Assembly (NCBI GenBank): GCA_964592635.1
Contig: CAZQFZ010000109.1
Span: 1 to 7,216 of the forward strand
Direction of reading: 5' to 3'
Source: VMCP01 sp964592635
Lineage (GTDB): Bacteria > Bacteroidota > Bacteroidia > NS11-12g > UBA955
DNA: 7,216 bases
The position numbers and the translations under genes are program-made. This document shows, piece by piece, positions 1 to 5,930 of this stretch. The notes under the pieces are model-generated. The model searched no databases. It saw nothing but the letters and a program-made list of their open reading frames with translations, and was not told the DNA's origin. Positions within the stretch are counted from its first letter, which is position 1, and the number at the start of each line of letters is the position of its first letter.

Positions 1-1215
1 GATATTTATTGTTGGCAAGGTGTAAAATTGCTGATTAAGAATTTTAGCCCGGGAATCCGAAAATTGGTTGCTTGGATTTATTGGGGATATTCAGTTGGGA
101 TGGTTGTTTTTTTTACAGCAGTTCGATTAACACAAGTTCCGGTTTCTAGCATTACCATGCGATTTATTGGCGCACTTGCATTCGCTGTAATTATGGTGAA
201 ACTTATCTGGGTGTTATTTCTCCTGATTGATGACATTCAACGATTTGTTCAATGGTTATTTAGTGATATTAAAACGAGTTGGACAAAGAATCCCGCTGGG
301 TTCGAGCCCTCAGCAAATGGCGGTATTTCTCGTTCAAAATTTTTAAATTGGTTGGGATTGGGAATTGGATTGGCCTTTTTAGGAAATGCAATCTGGGGAG
401 TTGTTAAAGGCGCACATAACTATGTGGTACGGAAGAGAACGTTGAAAATTGATGGTTTACCTGAAGCTTTCGACGGGTTTAAAATTGTGCAGATTTCTGA
501 TATTCACTGCGGAAGTTTTTGGGACCGTGAAGCCGTGGAAAAAGGAATTCAATTAATTAATGAACAAAATGCAGATGCTGTGTTTTTTACCGGTGATCTC
601 GTCAACGATACGTCTAAAGAAGCTGAGAGTTGGACCGATGTTTTTGGGAAAATTAGAGCTAAAAATGGTGTTTTTTCCATTTTGGGAAATCATGATTATG
701 GCGATTATGTGATCTGGGATTCTTTAGAATCTAAACATCAAAATATGCTCCAAATGTACGGTCACCACAAAAAAATGGGCTGGGATCTTTTGCTAGATGA
801 AAATAGAATTTTAGAACGTAACGGACAAAAAATCGCCATTGTTGGGGTCGAAAATTGGAGTGCAAAAGGCAGATTTCCTAAATATGGCAATTTAAAGCAA
901 GCATTAACGGGCACTGAAGATATTTCGATTAAGTTGCTTTTATCTCATGATCCTTCTCATTGGCGTGAACAAGTTTTGGGATCTCAGCCTGAAATCAGAG
1001 CTACTTTTAGTGGTCATACTCATGGAATGCAATTTGGGGTGGATACGAAGTTTTACAGATGGAGTCCAGCGAAGTATATTTACAAAGAATGGATGGATTT
1101 GTACAAAGAGGGTAAACAATATTTGTACGTTAACCGTGGATTCGGTTATTTGGGATATCCTGGTCGGATGGGTATTTTTCCTGAAATTACAGTGGTAACA
1201 TTAAAAAGGCCGTAA
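1..1215 (+). CDS. Membrane-anchored calcineurin-like metallophosphoesterase (5' end outside window)
   Basis: Likely a two-metal phosphodiesterase or phosphatase of the calcineurin-like (YkuE/YaeI-type) family, anchored in the inner membrane; the substrate is unknown. The reading frame is open from base 1, and the residues before the TTG at 28 (DIYCWQGVK) continue a plausible membrane N-terminus, so I treat the gene as starting upstream. Counting from that TTG, hydrophobic segments lie at about 12-33, 43-68 and 106-126, followed by the catalytic domain. All five family motifs are present: DIH (D158, H160), GDLV (D190), GNHD (N221, H222, D223), SHDP (H307) and GHTHG (H330, H332). After GHTHG comes MQFG rather than the common GQ; I recall this as usual in Bacteroidota, so it is not a defect. 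The C-terminus is intact and the stop codon lies inside the following hairpin. Family assignment is firm; biological role is not. Confidence 0.93.
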   Translation, partial: DIYCWQGVKLLIKNFSPGIRKLVAWIYWGYSVGMVVFFTAVRLTQVPVSSITMRFIGALAFAVIMVKLIWVLFLLIDDIQRFVQWLFSDIKTSWTKNPAGFEPSANGGISRSKFLNWLGLGIGLAFLGNAIWGVVKGAHNYVVRKRTLKIDGLPEAFDGFKIVQISDIHCGSFWDREAVEKGIQLINEQNADAVFFTGDLVNDTSKEAESWTDVFGKIRAKNGVFSILGNHDYGDYVIWDSLESKHQNMLQMYGHHKKMGWDLLLDENRILERNGQKIAIVGVENWSAKGRFPKYGNLKQALTGTEDISIKLLLSHDPSHWREQVLGSQPEIRATFSGHTHGMQFGVDTKFYRWSPAKYIYKEWMDLYKEGKQYLYVNRGFGYLGYPGRMGIFPEITVVTLKRP

Positions 1216-1234
1216 CTTAGATTACGGCCCTTTT
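1203..1234. terminator. Bidirectional rho-independent terminator between convergent genes
   Basis: A perfect 8-bp inverted repeat, GGCCGTAA (1208-1215) and TTACGGCC (1222-1229), encloses the 6-nt loop CTTAGA. It is flanked by AAAAA at 1203-1207 and, after one C, TTTT at 1231-1234. Read on either strand, the hairpin is followed by a run of T, so it can end both the metallophosphoesterase transcript and the htpG transcript, whose stop codon is 22 nt away. The TAA stop of the phosphoesterase forms the top of the left arm. Confidence 0.85.
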
Positions 1235-1255
1235 CAATGTATAAAATTAATTTGA

Positions 1256-3067
1256 TTACTGAATCAAATTCTTGGCTTTAGATATAAAGCGCTCTAAGGC
1301 CGCTCCACTTAACATGTTCTTCTCTAACAAAGCTAAATCAATGCAATATTGAACAGTATCCGTTTTTGCTTCCTCACTCTGAGTCAAAATCTTAGAAGCT
1401 AAAGGATGATTGGAATTGATAATTAATGTATGTTTTTTCAATCCCATATCACCAAATGGCATTCCTTGTCCCATTTTTGCGTATTCTTCCATTCTTCGTT
1501 CCCATTCATTTTTATGAATGCTAATAAACTCTTGTTGTGGAGGTAAGGATTCAATTTTTACATCAAATGCAACTTCATTTACCAATGATTTAACTGATTT
1601 TTCAACGGTTTCTTGGTCCTCCTTGCTTAATACAGACTCAATAGTTTCGTCTTTTTCAATTAATTGATTTACGGGTGCGCTATCCACCCCTTTGAATTTT
1701 ACCTTTTCAAATTTAGATTCAGCAAATCCGGCAAAGTGTACATCCAATGGACCATTTAACTGAATAACTTGATATCCTGCATCTGTAACTGATTTGATGC
1801 TCATGTGTTGAGCTTGTGAATCAGTGGTGTACAATACTATCGTTTCACCATTTTTATCGGTTTGATTTACTTTGCAAACGTCGATCCATTCTTGAATGGT
1901 GTGTAACTTATTTTCGGTTGTTTTAACCAAACAAAAGTCCTTGGTTCGCTCGGCAAATTTGTCGTCAGACAGCATTCCATACTTAACAATTAAGTCCAAA
2001 TACTCCCATTTGCTTTCAAAATCTTCTCGATTTGCATTGAATAATTCCTGTAATTTATCGCTTACTTTTTTAGAGATGTGAGCGGTAATTTTTTTAACGT
2101 TACTATCGCTCTGCAATGCACTTCTAGAAACGTTCAATGGGATATCTGGTGAATCTACAACCCCTTGTAAAAGGACCAAGAATTCAGGTAATACATCTTT
2201 TACATCCTCCGTTACAAAAACCTGATTGCTATACAATTGAACTCGGTCTTTACGATTATCAATTGCATGGTTAATCTTGGGGAAGAACAATACACCGGTT
2301 AAGTTAAATGGATAATCTGTGTTGATGTGAATGTGGAATAAAGGAGCTTCTTGCATGGGATACAATTCCTCAAAGAATTTCTTGTAATCCTCATCTTGCA
2401 ATTCCGATGGCTTTTTGGTCCATATAGGATGGGTGTTGTTGATAACTTCTCCGTCAAATTCAATGGGTATGGGCAGAAAACGACAATATTTTCTTAAAAG
2501 TTCGCGGATTTTCCACTTGCTCAAATAGGTTTCAGAGTCCTCATCGGTTAAGTGCAAAATAATATCGGTTCCACGATGTTCGCGGTTGCCTTTTTGTAAT
2601 GTGTAGGAAGTAGTACCATCGCAATTCCACTCAGCAGCTTGAGTATCTTTTTGGAAAGACTTAGAAATAATGGTTACATTTTTGGCTACCATAAATGCGG
2701 AGTAGAATCCCAAGCCAAAGTGACCAATCATTTGCTCGGGTTCTTTATCTTTCCATTTTTCCACAAACTCAGTAGCCCCAGAAAAAGCTAATTGCGTGAT
2801 GTATTTTTCGATTTCATCTTCGGTCATCCCCACACCGGAGTCGGAAATGGTAATGGTTTTTTCTTTTTCATCAATGCTTACTACAACTTTTAACTCGCCC
2901 AATTCTTCCGAATATTCACCGATTCGTGAAAGAGTTTGAATTTTTTTAGTTGCATCTACGGCATTACTCACCAATTCCCTCAAGAAGATTTCTTGATCCG
3001 TGTACAAGAACTTCTTAATTATGGGAAAAATATTTTCAGATTGAACAGAAATTTGACCTTGTTTCAT
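1256..3067 (-). CDS. htpG: Molecular chaperone HtpG (bacterial Hsp90)
   Basis: Cytoplasmic ATP-dependent dimeric chaperone that helps fold and protect client proteins, especially under heat stress. From the chosen start the protein has 603 residues (E. coli HtpG has 624). The N-terminal GHKL ATPase domain shows E31 and N35 in ELVSNAVDA, D76 in DSGVGM, and the glycine-rich ATP lid with GHFGLGFYSAF at about 116-126. The middle domain carries NVSRSALQSD with the conserved arginine at R315, which contacts ATP. The C-terminal dimerisation domain is complete and ends in a TAA. The frame extends 23 codons upstream to an ATG at 3136, but that stretch does not resemble any Hsp90 N-terminus, whereas MKQGQISVQSENIFPIIKKF matches the usual family beginning, so I start at 3067. 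It appears monocistronic, divergent from recX, and has no clear Shine-Dalgarno sequence. Function is near certain. Confidence 0.98.
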   Translation of the reverse strand: MKQGQISVQSENIFPIIKKFLYTDQEIFLRELVSNAVDATKKIQTLSRIGEYSEELGELKVVVSIDEKEKTITISDSGVGMTEDEIEKYITQLAFSGATEFVEKWKDKEPEQMIGHFGLGFYSAFMVAKNVTIISKSFQKDTQAAEWNCDGTTSYTLQKGNREHRGTDIILHLTDEDSETYLSKWKIRELLRKYCRFLPIPIEFDGEVINNTHPIWTKKPSELQDEDYKKFFEELYPMQEAPLFHIHINTDYPFNLTGVLFFPKINHAIDNRKDRVQLYSNQVFVTEDVKDVLPEFLVLLQGVVDSPDIPLNVSRSALQSDSNVKKITAHISKKVSDKLQELFNANREDFESKWEYLDLIVKYGMLSDDKFAERTKDFCLVKTTENKLHTIQEWIDVCKVNQTDKNGETIVLYTTDSQAQHMSIKSVTDAGYQVIQLNGPLDVHFAGFAESKFEKVKFKGVDSAPVNQLIEKDETIESVLSKEDQETVEKSVKSLVNEVAFDVKIESLPPQQEFISIHKNEWERRMEEYAKMGQGMPFGDMGLKKHTLIINSNHPLASKILTQSEEAKTDTVQYCIDLALLEKNMLSGAALERFISKAKNLIQ

Positions 3068-3068
3068 G

Positions 3069-3086
3069 CTTTGGCAAGCATCAAAG
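3069..3086 (-). other. Small hairpin in the htpG leader next to the start codon
   Basis: On the minus strand CTTTG (3086-3082) can pair with CAAAG (3073-3069) around an 8-nt loop, and the stem ends one base before the htpG ATG at 3067. Five A/T-rich pairs make a weak structure. Its place against the start codon of a heat-shock gene makes a temperature-sensitive leader conceivable, but it matches no thermometer class I know and may be chance. Confidence 0.25.
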
Positions 3087-3115
3087 ACTGTTCCAATGAA
3101 TGAAATATGAAAAAG

Positions 3116-3213
3116 TGTCAGTTTGCTCAGGTTCAAAGCCTTTGGAGAGGCATTGGTTTGTCAGATTTTTTTGTTTTTGGGGATGAAAATCGTGTTAGCT
3201 GAAAATCTGTCAG
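3116..3213. repeat. Three copies of TGTCAG (CTGACA) upstream of htpG
   Basis: The hexamer TGTCAG occurs at 3116-3121, 3159-3164 and 3208-3213, spaced 43 and 49 nt; all three read CTGACA toward htpG. The two distal copies sit in a wider imperfect inverted repeat: minus strand 3169-3159 reads AAAATCTGACA and plus strand 3202-3212 reads AAAATCTGTCA, a 10 of 11 match. The only other copy I noticed in the window is inside the permease gene at 6657-6662. The clustering suggests an operator or a recurring promoter element, but I cannot name the regulator. Confidence 0.4.
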
Positions 3214-3306
3214 CAGTTTATAAGGATTTATGGAAACTATGGTTGGAATGGATCCACAAATTCGTAATAACGTGTATTGTAAAATATTAGAGACTACATT
3301 TTCGTG

Positions 3307-3314
3307 TATTTTTG
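3307..3314 (+). promoter_or_regulatory. Possible Bacteroidota -7 element before recX
   Basis: TATTTTTG fits the Bacteroidota primary-sigma -7 consensus TAnnTTTG exactly and lies five bases before the recX ATG at 3320. The nearest upstream TTG (3277-3279) is 27 nt away, longer than the usual spacing of about 19-21, so the -33 half is poor. If used, it would give an almost leaderless transcript. Confidence 0.3.
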
Positions 3315-3319
3315 CAATA

Positions 3320-3853
3320 ATGAGCTGGAATCGTAATACAGGTGAATATAATGAAGCGAAGCCGAAGCGATTGGACATCCCCACAGCTCGAAAAAAATTG
3401 GAAAAATTCTGCGCTTATCAAGAGCGTAGCCAAAAGCAAGTAGTAGAAAAATGCCGTGATTATGGCTTGAATAAAGAAGAATCGGAGGATTTACTGATTG
3501 AAATGATTCAGAATAACTTCATTAATGAGCAGCGATTTGCTTTGGCTTATGCTCGAGGAAAGTTCAAAATCAAAGGCTGGGGAAAGACCAAGATCCGACA
3601 AGGTTTGATGCGGCAGGGAGTTTCCGAAAAGTTAGTTTTACTTGCATTGGATCAAATTTCGGATGAGGCTACCCAAAACAAATTGAAAGAAACTGCTTTT
3701 AAAAAGTTGAAAATTTTATTAAGAAACGAGGAAATTGCTGAATCCATATTGAACGGTGAAACCCCATTGGAATACACGCAAAAAGTCAAGTTGATGCGCT
3801 ATTTGTTGTCTAAAGGATTTAGCTTAGAGGCAGTAAAACAGTTGAATATTTAA
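3320..3853 (+). CDS. recX: Regulatory protein RecX
   Basis: RecX binds RecA filaments in the cytoplasm and limits recombinase activity during DNA repair. From the chosen start it has 177 residues and is built of short three-helix repeats. Recognisable family segments are CAYQERSQKQVVEK (31-44), NFINEQRFALAYARGKF (66-82), where the F-x-x-E/D-x-R-F-A core is typical, and KGWGKTKIRQGLMRQGVS (85-102). The frame can be extended to an ATG at 3230 with AAGGA at 3222-3226, but the spacer is only 3 nt and the extra 30 residues look like translated intergenic DNA, so I prefer 3320. Even from there the first 20 residues are not conserved. No recA is visible nearby. It is divergent from htpG and convergent with the next gene. 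Family assignment is firm; the start is less so. Confidence 0.9.
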   Translation: MSWNRNTGEYNEAKPKRLDIPTARKKLEKFCAYQERSQKQVVEKCRDYGLNKEESEDLLIEMIQNNFINEQRFALAYARGKFKIKGWGKTKIRQGLMRQGVSEKLVLLALDQISDEATQNKLKETAFKKLKILLRNEEIAESILNGETPLEYTQKVKLMRYLLSKGFSLEAVKQLNI

Positions 3854-3872
3854 GTAGAAAAACGCGAGTTAA

Positions 3873-3898
3873 AATTGTTTAAATATGGAAAAACAATT
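3873..3898. terminator. Possible weak terminator between recX and the DUF6263-like gene
   Basis: An 8-bp perfect inverted repeat, AATTGTTT (3873-3880) and AAACAATT (3891-3898), encloses a 10-nt loop in the 56-nt gap between two convergent genes. Its location suits a shared terminator, but the stem is A/T-rich with one G-C pair and no proper T-tract follows, so the call is weak. Confidence 0.35.
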
Positions 3899-3909
3899 CG
3901 ATGCGAATA

Positions 3910-4707
3910 CTATTCAACGATTTCAGTCATGTCGGAATCAATGGTTAATGGTATCATTTGACCCATGGTTTCCATGGTTCCTTCTACGTGCATTTTGCCT
4001 TCCGTTTTAACAATCATATTGGATTTTCTGTCAACTAATACTTGGCCTTTTAATGTGCCTTTCAAGTCTTGATGAATACTCATACCTTGCTGTTCCATAT
4101 CGTTAATCATGTGGATATCGGAAACTACTTCTAATACTGCGTTTCCGCCGCTGTTTGCAATGTATTTATAATGGTTTATCAATAGTTTATCTGCCAAGGT
4201 GGAATCAATCCAAGAATCGCCAATTTTCTTTGTTTCTTTTACAAAAATGTACTGGGAATAGGGTTTTTCGGTAACAAATCCACCCATACCGCTTTGTTGC
4301 AAACTTTGAAGAACTTCAGTATTTCCTTCAACTTGAGTAACAACGCCATTTTTATCGGTGTAAATTTTAAATTCTCCCATCGCTTTAATATCCATGGGAA
4401 TATCTTGTTTGTTGCCGCCTTGTTCCATTTGACCGGTAGCTTTTTTAAATGAAACCGTAATTAGCTGTTCTTTTCCTTTTGGAGGAAGTACTTTTACACC
4501 CATTTCATAATCCATATCCATTTTCATGTCCATGGGTTGTCCCATCATTAACATGGAAGTCACTATTTTTTGGGAAGACTTTTTAGAAAATACACCGGGT
4601 TTAAAAAAATCGGATTTGGGATTGATCTGTGCAAACGAAGAAAGTTGCAAAAGGAAAGCAGCACTAAATGCAACAAAAAAGGGCAGGGTATTGAACTTAG
4701 ATTTCAT
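3910..4707 (-). CDS. Secreted DUF6263-like protein of unknown function
   Basis: A 265-residue exported protein whose function I do not know. From the ATG at 4707 it begins with a standard signal peptide: MKSK, a hydrophobic core at about 8-22, then SSFA-Q with likely cleavage after A26. No lipobox cysteine is present, so it should be released into the periplasm rather than lipidated. The mature part is a beta-strand-rich pattern resembling the Bacteroidota family DUF6263, including an early methionine-rich stretch (residues 52-69, eight Met in 18, core MDMKMDMD), a GEFKIYTDKNG segment and a late VDRKSNMIVKTEG strand pair. The frame extends ten codons further up to 4737, but that would put ten non-signal residues before the basic start of the signal peptide. 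It lies 104 nt downstream of the ACMSD gene on the same strand with no obvious terminator between, so co-transcription is possible. Exported nature is well supported; the family name is by recollection of pattern. Confidence 0.7.
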   Translation of the reverse strand: MKSKFNTLPFFVAFSAAFLLQLSSFAQINPKSDFFKPGVFSKKSSQKIVTSMLMMGQPMDMKMDMDYEMGVKVLPPKGKEQLITVSFKKATGQMEQGGNKQDIPMDIKAMGEFKIYTDKNGVVTQVEGNTEVLQSLQQSGMGGFVTEKPYSQYIFVKETKKIGDSWIDSTLADKLLINHYKYIANSGGNAVLEVVSDIHMINDMEQQGMSIHQDLKGTLKGQVLVDRKSNMIVKTEGKMHVEGTMETMGQMIPLTIDSDMTEIVE

Positions 4708-4811
4708 TTCTTCGAAGATAGATAAAACAAAGTTCAAAATAAAAACTAGGGAGAAAATCCGTCGTTTATTTTACAGTGTGTGTCGGATGTGTGTTATTTT
4801 CCGAAATTTAA

Positions 4812-5837
4812 TTAGAAGTCCGTAGGTTTCATATTCAGCCATTCCAATGCTGATTTTCCCAATAACCATTCCTGAGTATTTAAATCCAAACCGCTATTTT
4901 TGATTAATTCTCCTGGAATGTCTTCGCCCAACGGGAAAGGATAATCGGTTCCTAAGCAAACGCGTTCTTTACCGGCAAGATCAACAATCATCTGTAACAT
5001 TTTTGGATCGTGAACGAGACTATCGAACCAGAATTGACCCATATATTTCTTGGGATTGTGAACATTATCCACGGCTACTAAATCTGGACGTGCTTGCCAA
5101 CCGTGTTCAATTCTCCCTAAAGTTGCGGGAAATGCACCACCTCCATGCGCGAATGCAACTCTTAAATTGGGAAGACGTTCAAAAATTCCCCCGAAAATCA
5201 TAGAACAAATAGCCAACGAAGTTTCGGCAGGCATGCCCACCAGCCAAGGCAACCAATATTTGGGCATTTTTACTTTGGCCGAATACCACCAAGGATGCAC
5301 GAACAATGCCATATCTAAGTCCTGCATGGCTTCGAAAATGGGGAATAATGCCGGTTCATTCAGATTCCAATCATTAATATGTGATCCAATTTGAATTCCT
5401 TTTAGACCGATCTCTTTGCAGCGACGTAGCTCTTGAATGGCTAATTCGGTATGCTGCATGGGTAAGGTTCCCAAACCAACAAATCGCTTCGGATAACGTT
5501 GAACGATATCGGCAATATGGTTGTTCAAGTATTTGGCAATTTCTAGTGTATGCTTAGGCTCTGCCCAATAGCTGAACATAACTGGCACGGTGCTTAGAAC
5601 TTGAACATCCACATGAAAGTTGTTGCATTCATGAATTCGTTGATCTGCATCCCAGCAGTTATTTTCAATTTCTCGGAAGAAATCGCCATCCATCATCATT
5701 TTAGCACAACAGGGTTTATGGTGTTCGAGTGTAATGAATTCACCATATCCAAATTTTTCCTTCCATTTGGGTAGATCCGAGGGAAGAATATGCGTGTGAA
5801 TATCGATGGTTAGAAAACGGGGATCATTAGAAATCAT
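4812..5837 (-). CDS. 2-amino-3-carboxymuconate-6-semialdehyde decarboxylase (ACMSD)
   Basis: A zinc-dependent, cofactor-free decarboxylase of the amidohydrolase superfamily. It converts ACMS, from 3-hydroxyanthranilate oxidation, to 2-aminomuconate-6-semialdehyde and so draws kynurenine-pathway flux away from quinolinate and NAD toward degradation. From the chosen start it has 341 residues (human about 336, Pseudomonas about 334). Zinc ligands are visible: DIHTH with H14 and H16, H181 in LFVHPW, and D298 in GTDYPFPLGE. H231 in AFAHGGGAFP matches the catalytic histidine, and R55 and R242 match the two substrate-binding arginines. Diagnostic stretches VQVLSTVPVMFSYWA and KYWLPWLVGMPAET are nearly as in the animal enzyme. 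The frame runs up to ATGs at 5855 and 5882; I prefer 5837 because the family has only a few residues before DIHTH and a promoter-like pair lies just upstream. It is divergent from an amino acid permease, fitting a catabolic role. The biochemical call is strong; nbaD and acmsd are names used elsewhere. Confidence 0.95.
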   Translation of the reverse strand: MISNDPRFLTIDIHTHILPSDLPKWKEKFGYGEFITLEHHKPCCAKMMMDGDFFREIENNCWDADQRIHECNNFHVDVQVLSTVPVMFSYWAEPKHTLEIAKYLNNHIADIVQRYPKRFVGLGTLPMQHTELAIQELRRCKEIGLKGIQIGSHINDWNLNEPALFPIFEAMQDLDMALFVHPWWYSAKVKMPKYWLPWLVGMPAETSLAICSMIFGGIFERLPNLRVAFAHGGGAFPATLGRIEHGWQARPDLVAVDNVHNPKKYMGQFWFDSLVHDPKMLQMIVDLAGKERVCLGTDYPFPLGEDIPGELIKNSGLDLNTQEWLLGKSALEWLNMKPTDF

Positions 5838-5841
5838 ACGG

Positions 5842-5873
5842 CAAAATAAGTGCATTAACGGCAAAGCAACAAA
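5842..5873 (-). promoter_or_regulatory. Possible Bacteroidota promoter for the ACMSD gene
   Basis: On the minus strand TTTG (5873-5870) is followed after 20 nt by TTATTTTG (5849-5842), close to the Bacteroidota pattern TTTG-N19/20-TAnnTTTG with one mismatch. The element ends four bases before the ATG at 5837, so its transcript would be nearly leaderless and would exclude the upstream ATGs at 5855 and 5882. If those upstream starts are real, this stretch is simply coding. Confidence 0.35.
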
Positions 5874-5930
5874 GTCAGCCATGCTAATTACACCGAAGTT
5901 CCCAATTTCCGTTGTAATATTGAGGTTTCA

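Larger units (their letters stand above)
3068..3319. promoter_or_regulatory. Divergent promoter region between htpG and recX
   Basis: These 252 bp separate the chosen starts of two divergent genes and must hold both promoters. The region is AT-rich, with T-runs near 3165-3178. I see no CIRCE element (TTAGCACTC-N9-GAGTGCTAA), so HrcA-type control of htpG is not supported. The distinct internal signals are listed separately: repeated TGTCAG copies, a small hairpin by the htpG start, and a -7-like element by the recX start. An imperfect tandem repeat also lies at 3185-3199 and 3201-3214 (both begin GAAAATC and end AGC). The open frames crossing the region on both strands look like read-through of non-coding DNA. 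Confidence 0.6.

Noticed and set aside
947..1198. Alternative-frame reading frame inside the metallophosphoesterase gene
   Set aside because: It overlaps the SHDP and GHTHG catalytic motifs in another frame, with no family resemblance.
1896..2081. Plus-strand frame antisense to htpG
   Set aside because: Opposite a strongly conserved gene and without recognisable content.
3068..3136. Longer htpG product beginning at 3136
   Set aside because: The extra 23 residues match no Hsp90 N-terminus and would cover the candidate regulatory sites; the 3067 start gives the expected family beginning.
3133..3384. Minus-strand reading frame of 83 codons across the htpG/recX intergenic region
   Set aside because: It overlaps the recX start antisense, resembles no family I know and covers the promoter region; read-through of non-coding DNA is simpler.
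3960..3980. Repeated CCATGG words near the end of the DUF6263-like gene
   Set aside because: They arise from repeated Met, Glu and Thr codons in the coding sequence and show no wider repeat structure.
3885..4010. Plus-strand 41-codon reading frame starting MEKQFDANTIQRFQ just after recX
   Set aside because: Apart from its first 25 bases it is antisense to the end of the DUF6263-like gene, and its later residues are rich in Trp, Phe and Cys in an unnatural way. Likely chance.
4526..4825. Plus-strand 99-codon frame antisense to the signal-peptide end of the DUF6263-like gene
   Set aside because: Basic, low-complexity translation opposite a well-supported gene; no recognisable domain.
5003..5394. 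Two overlapping plus-strand frames antisense to ACMSD
   Set aside because: Both lie opposite highly conserved catalytic sequence and look like shadows of it.
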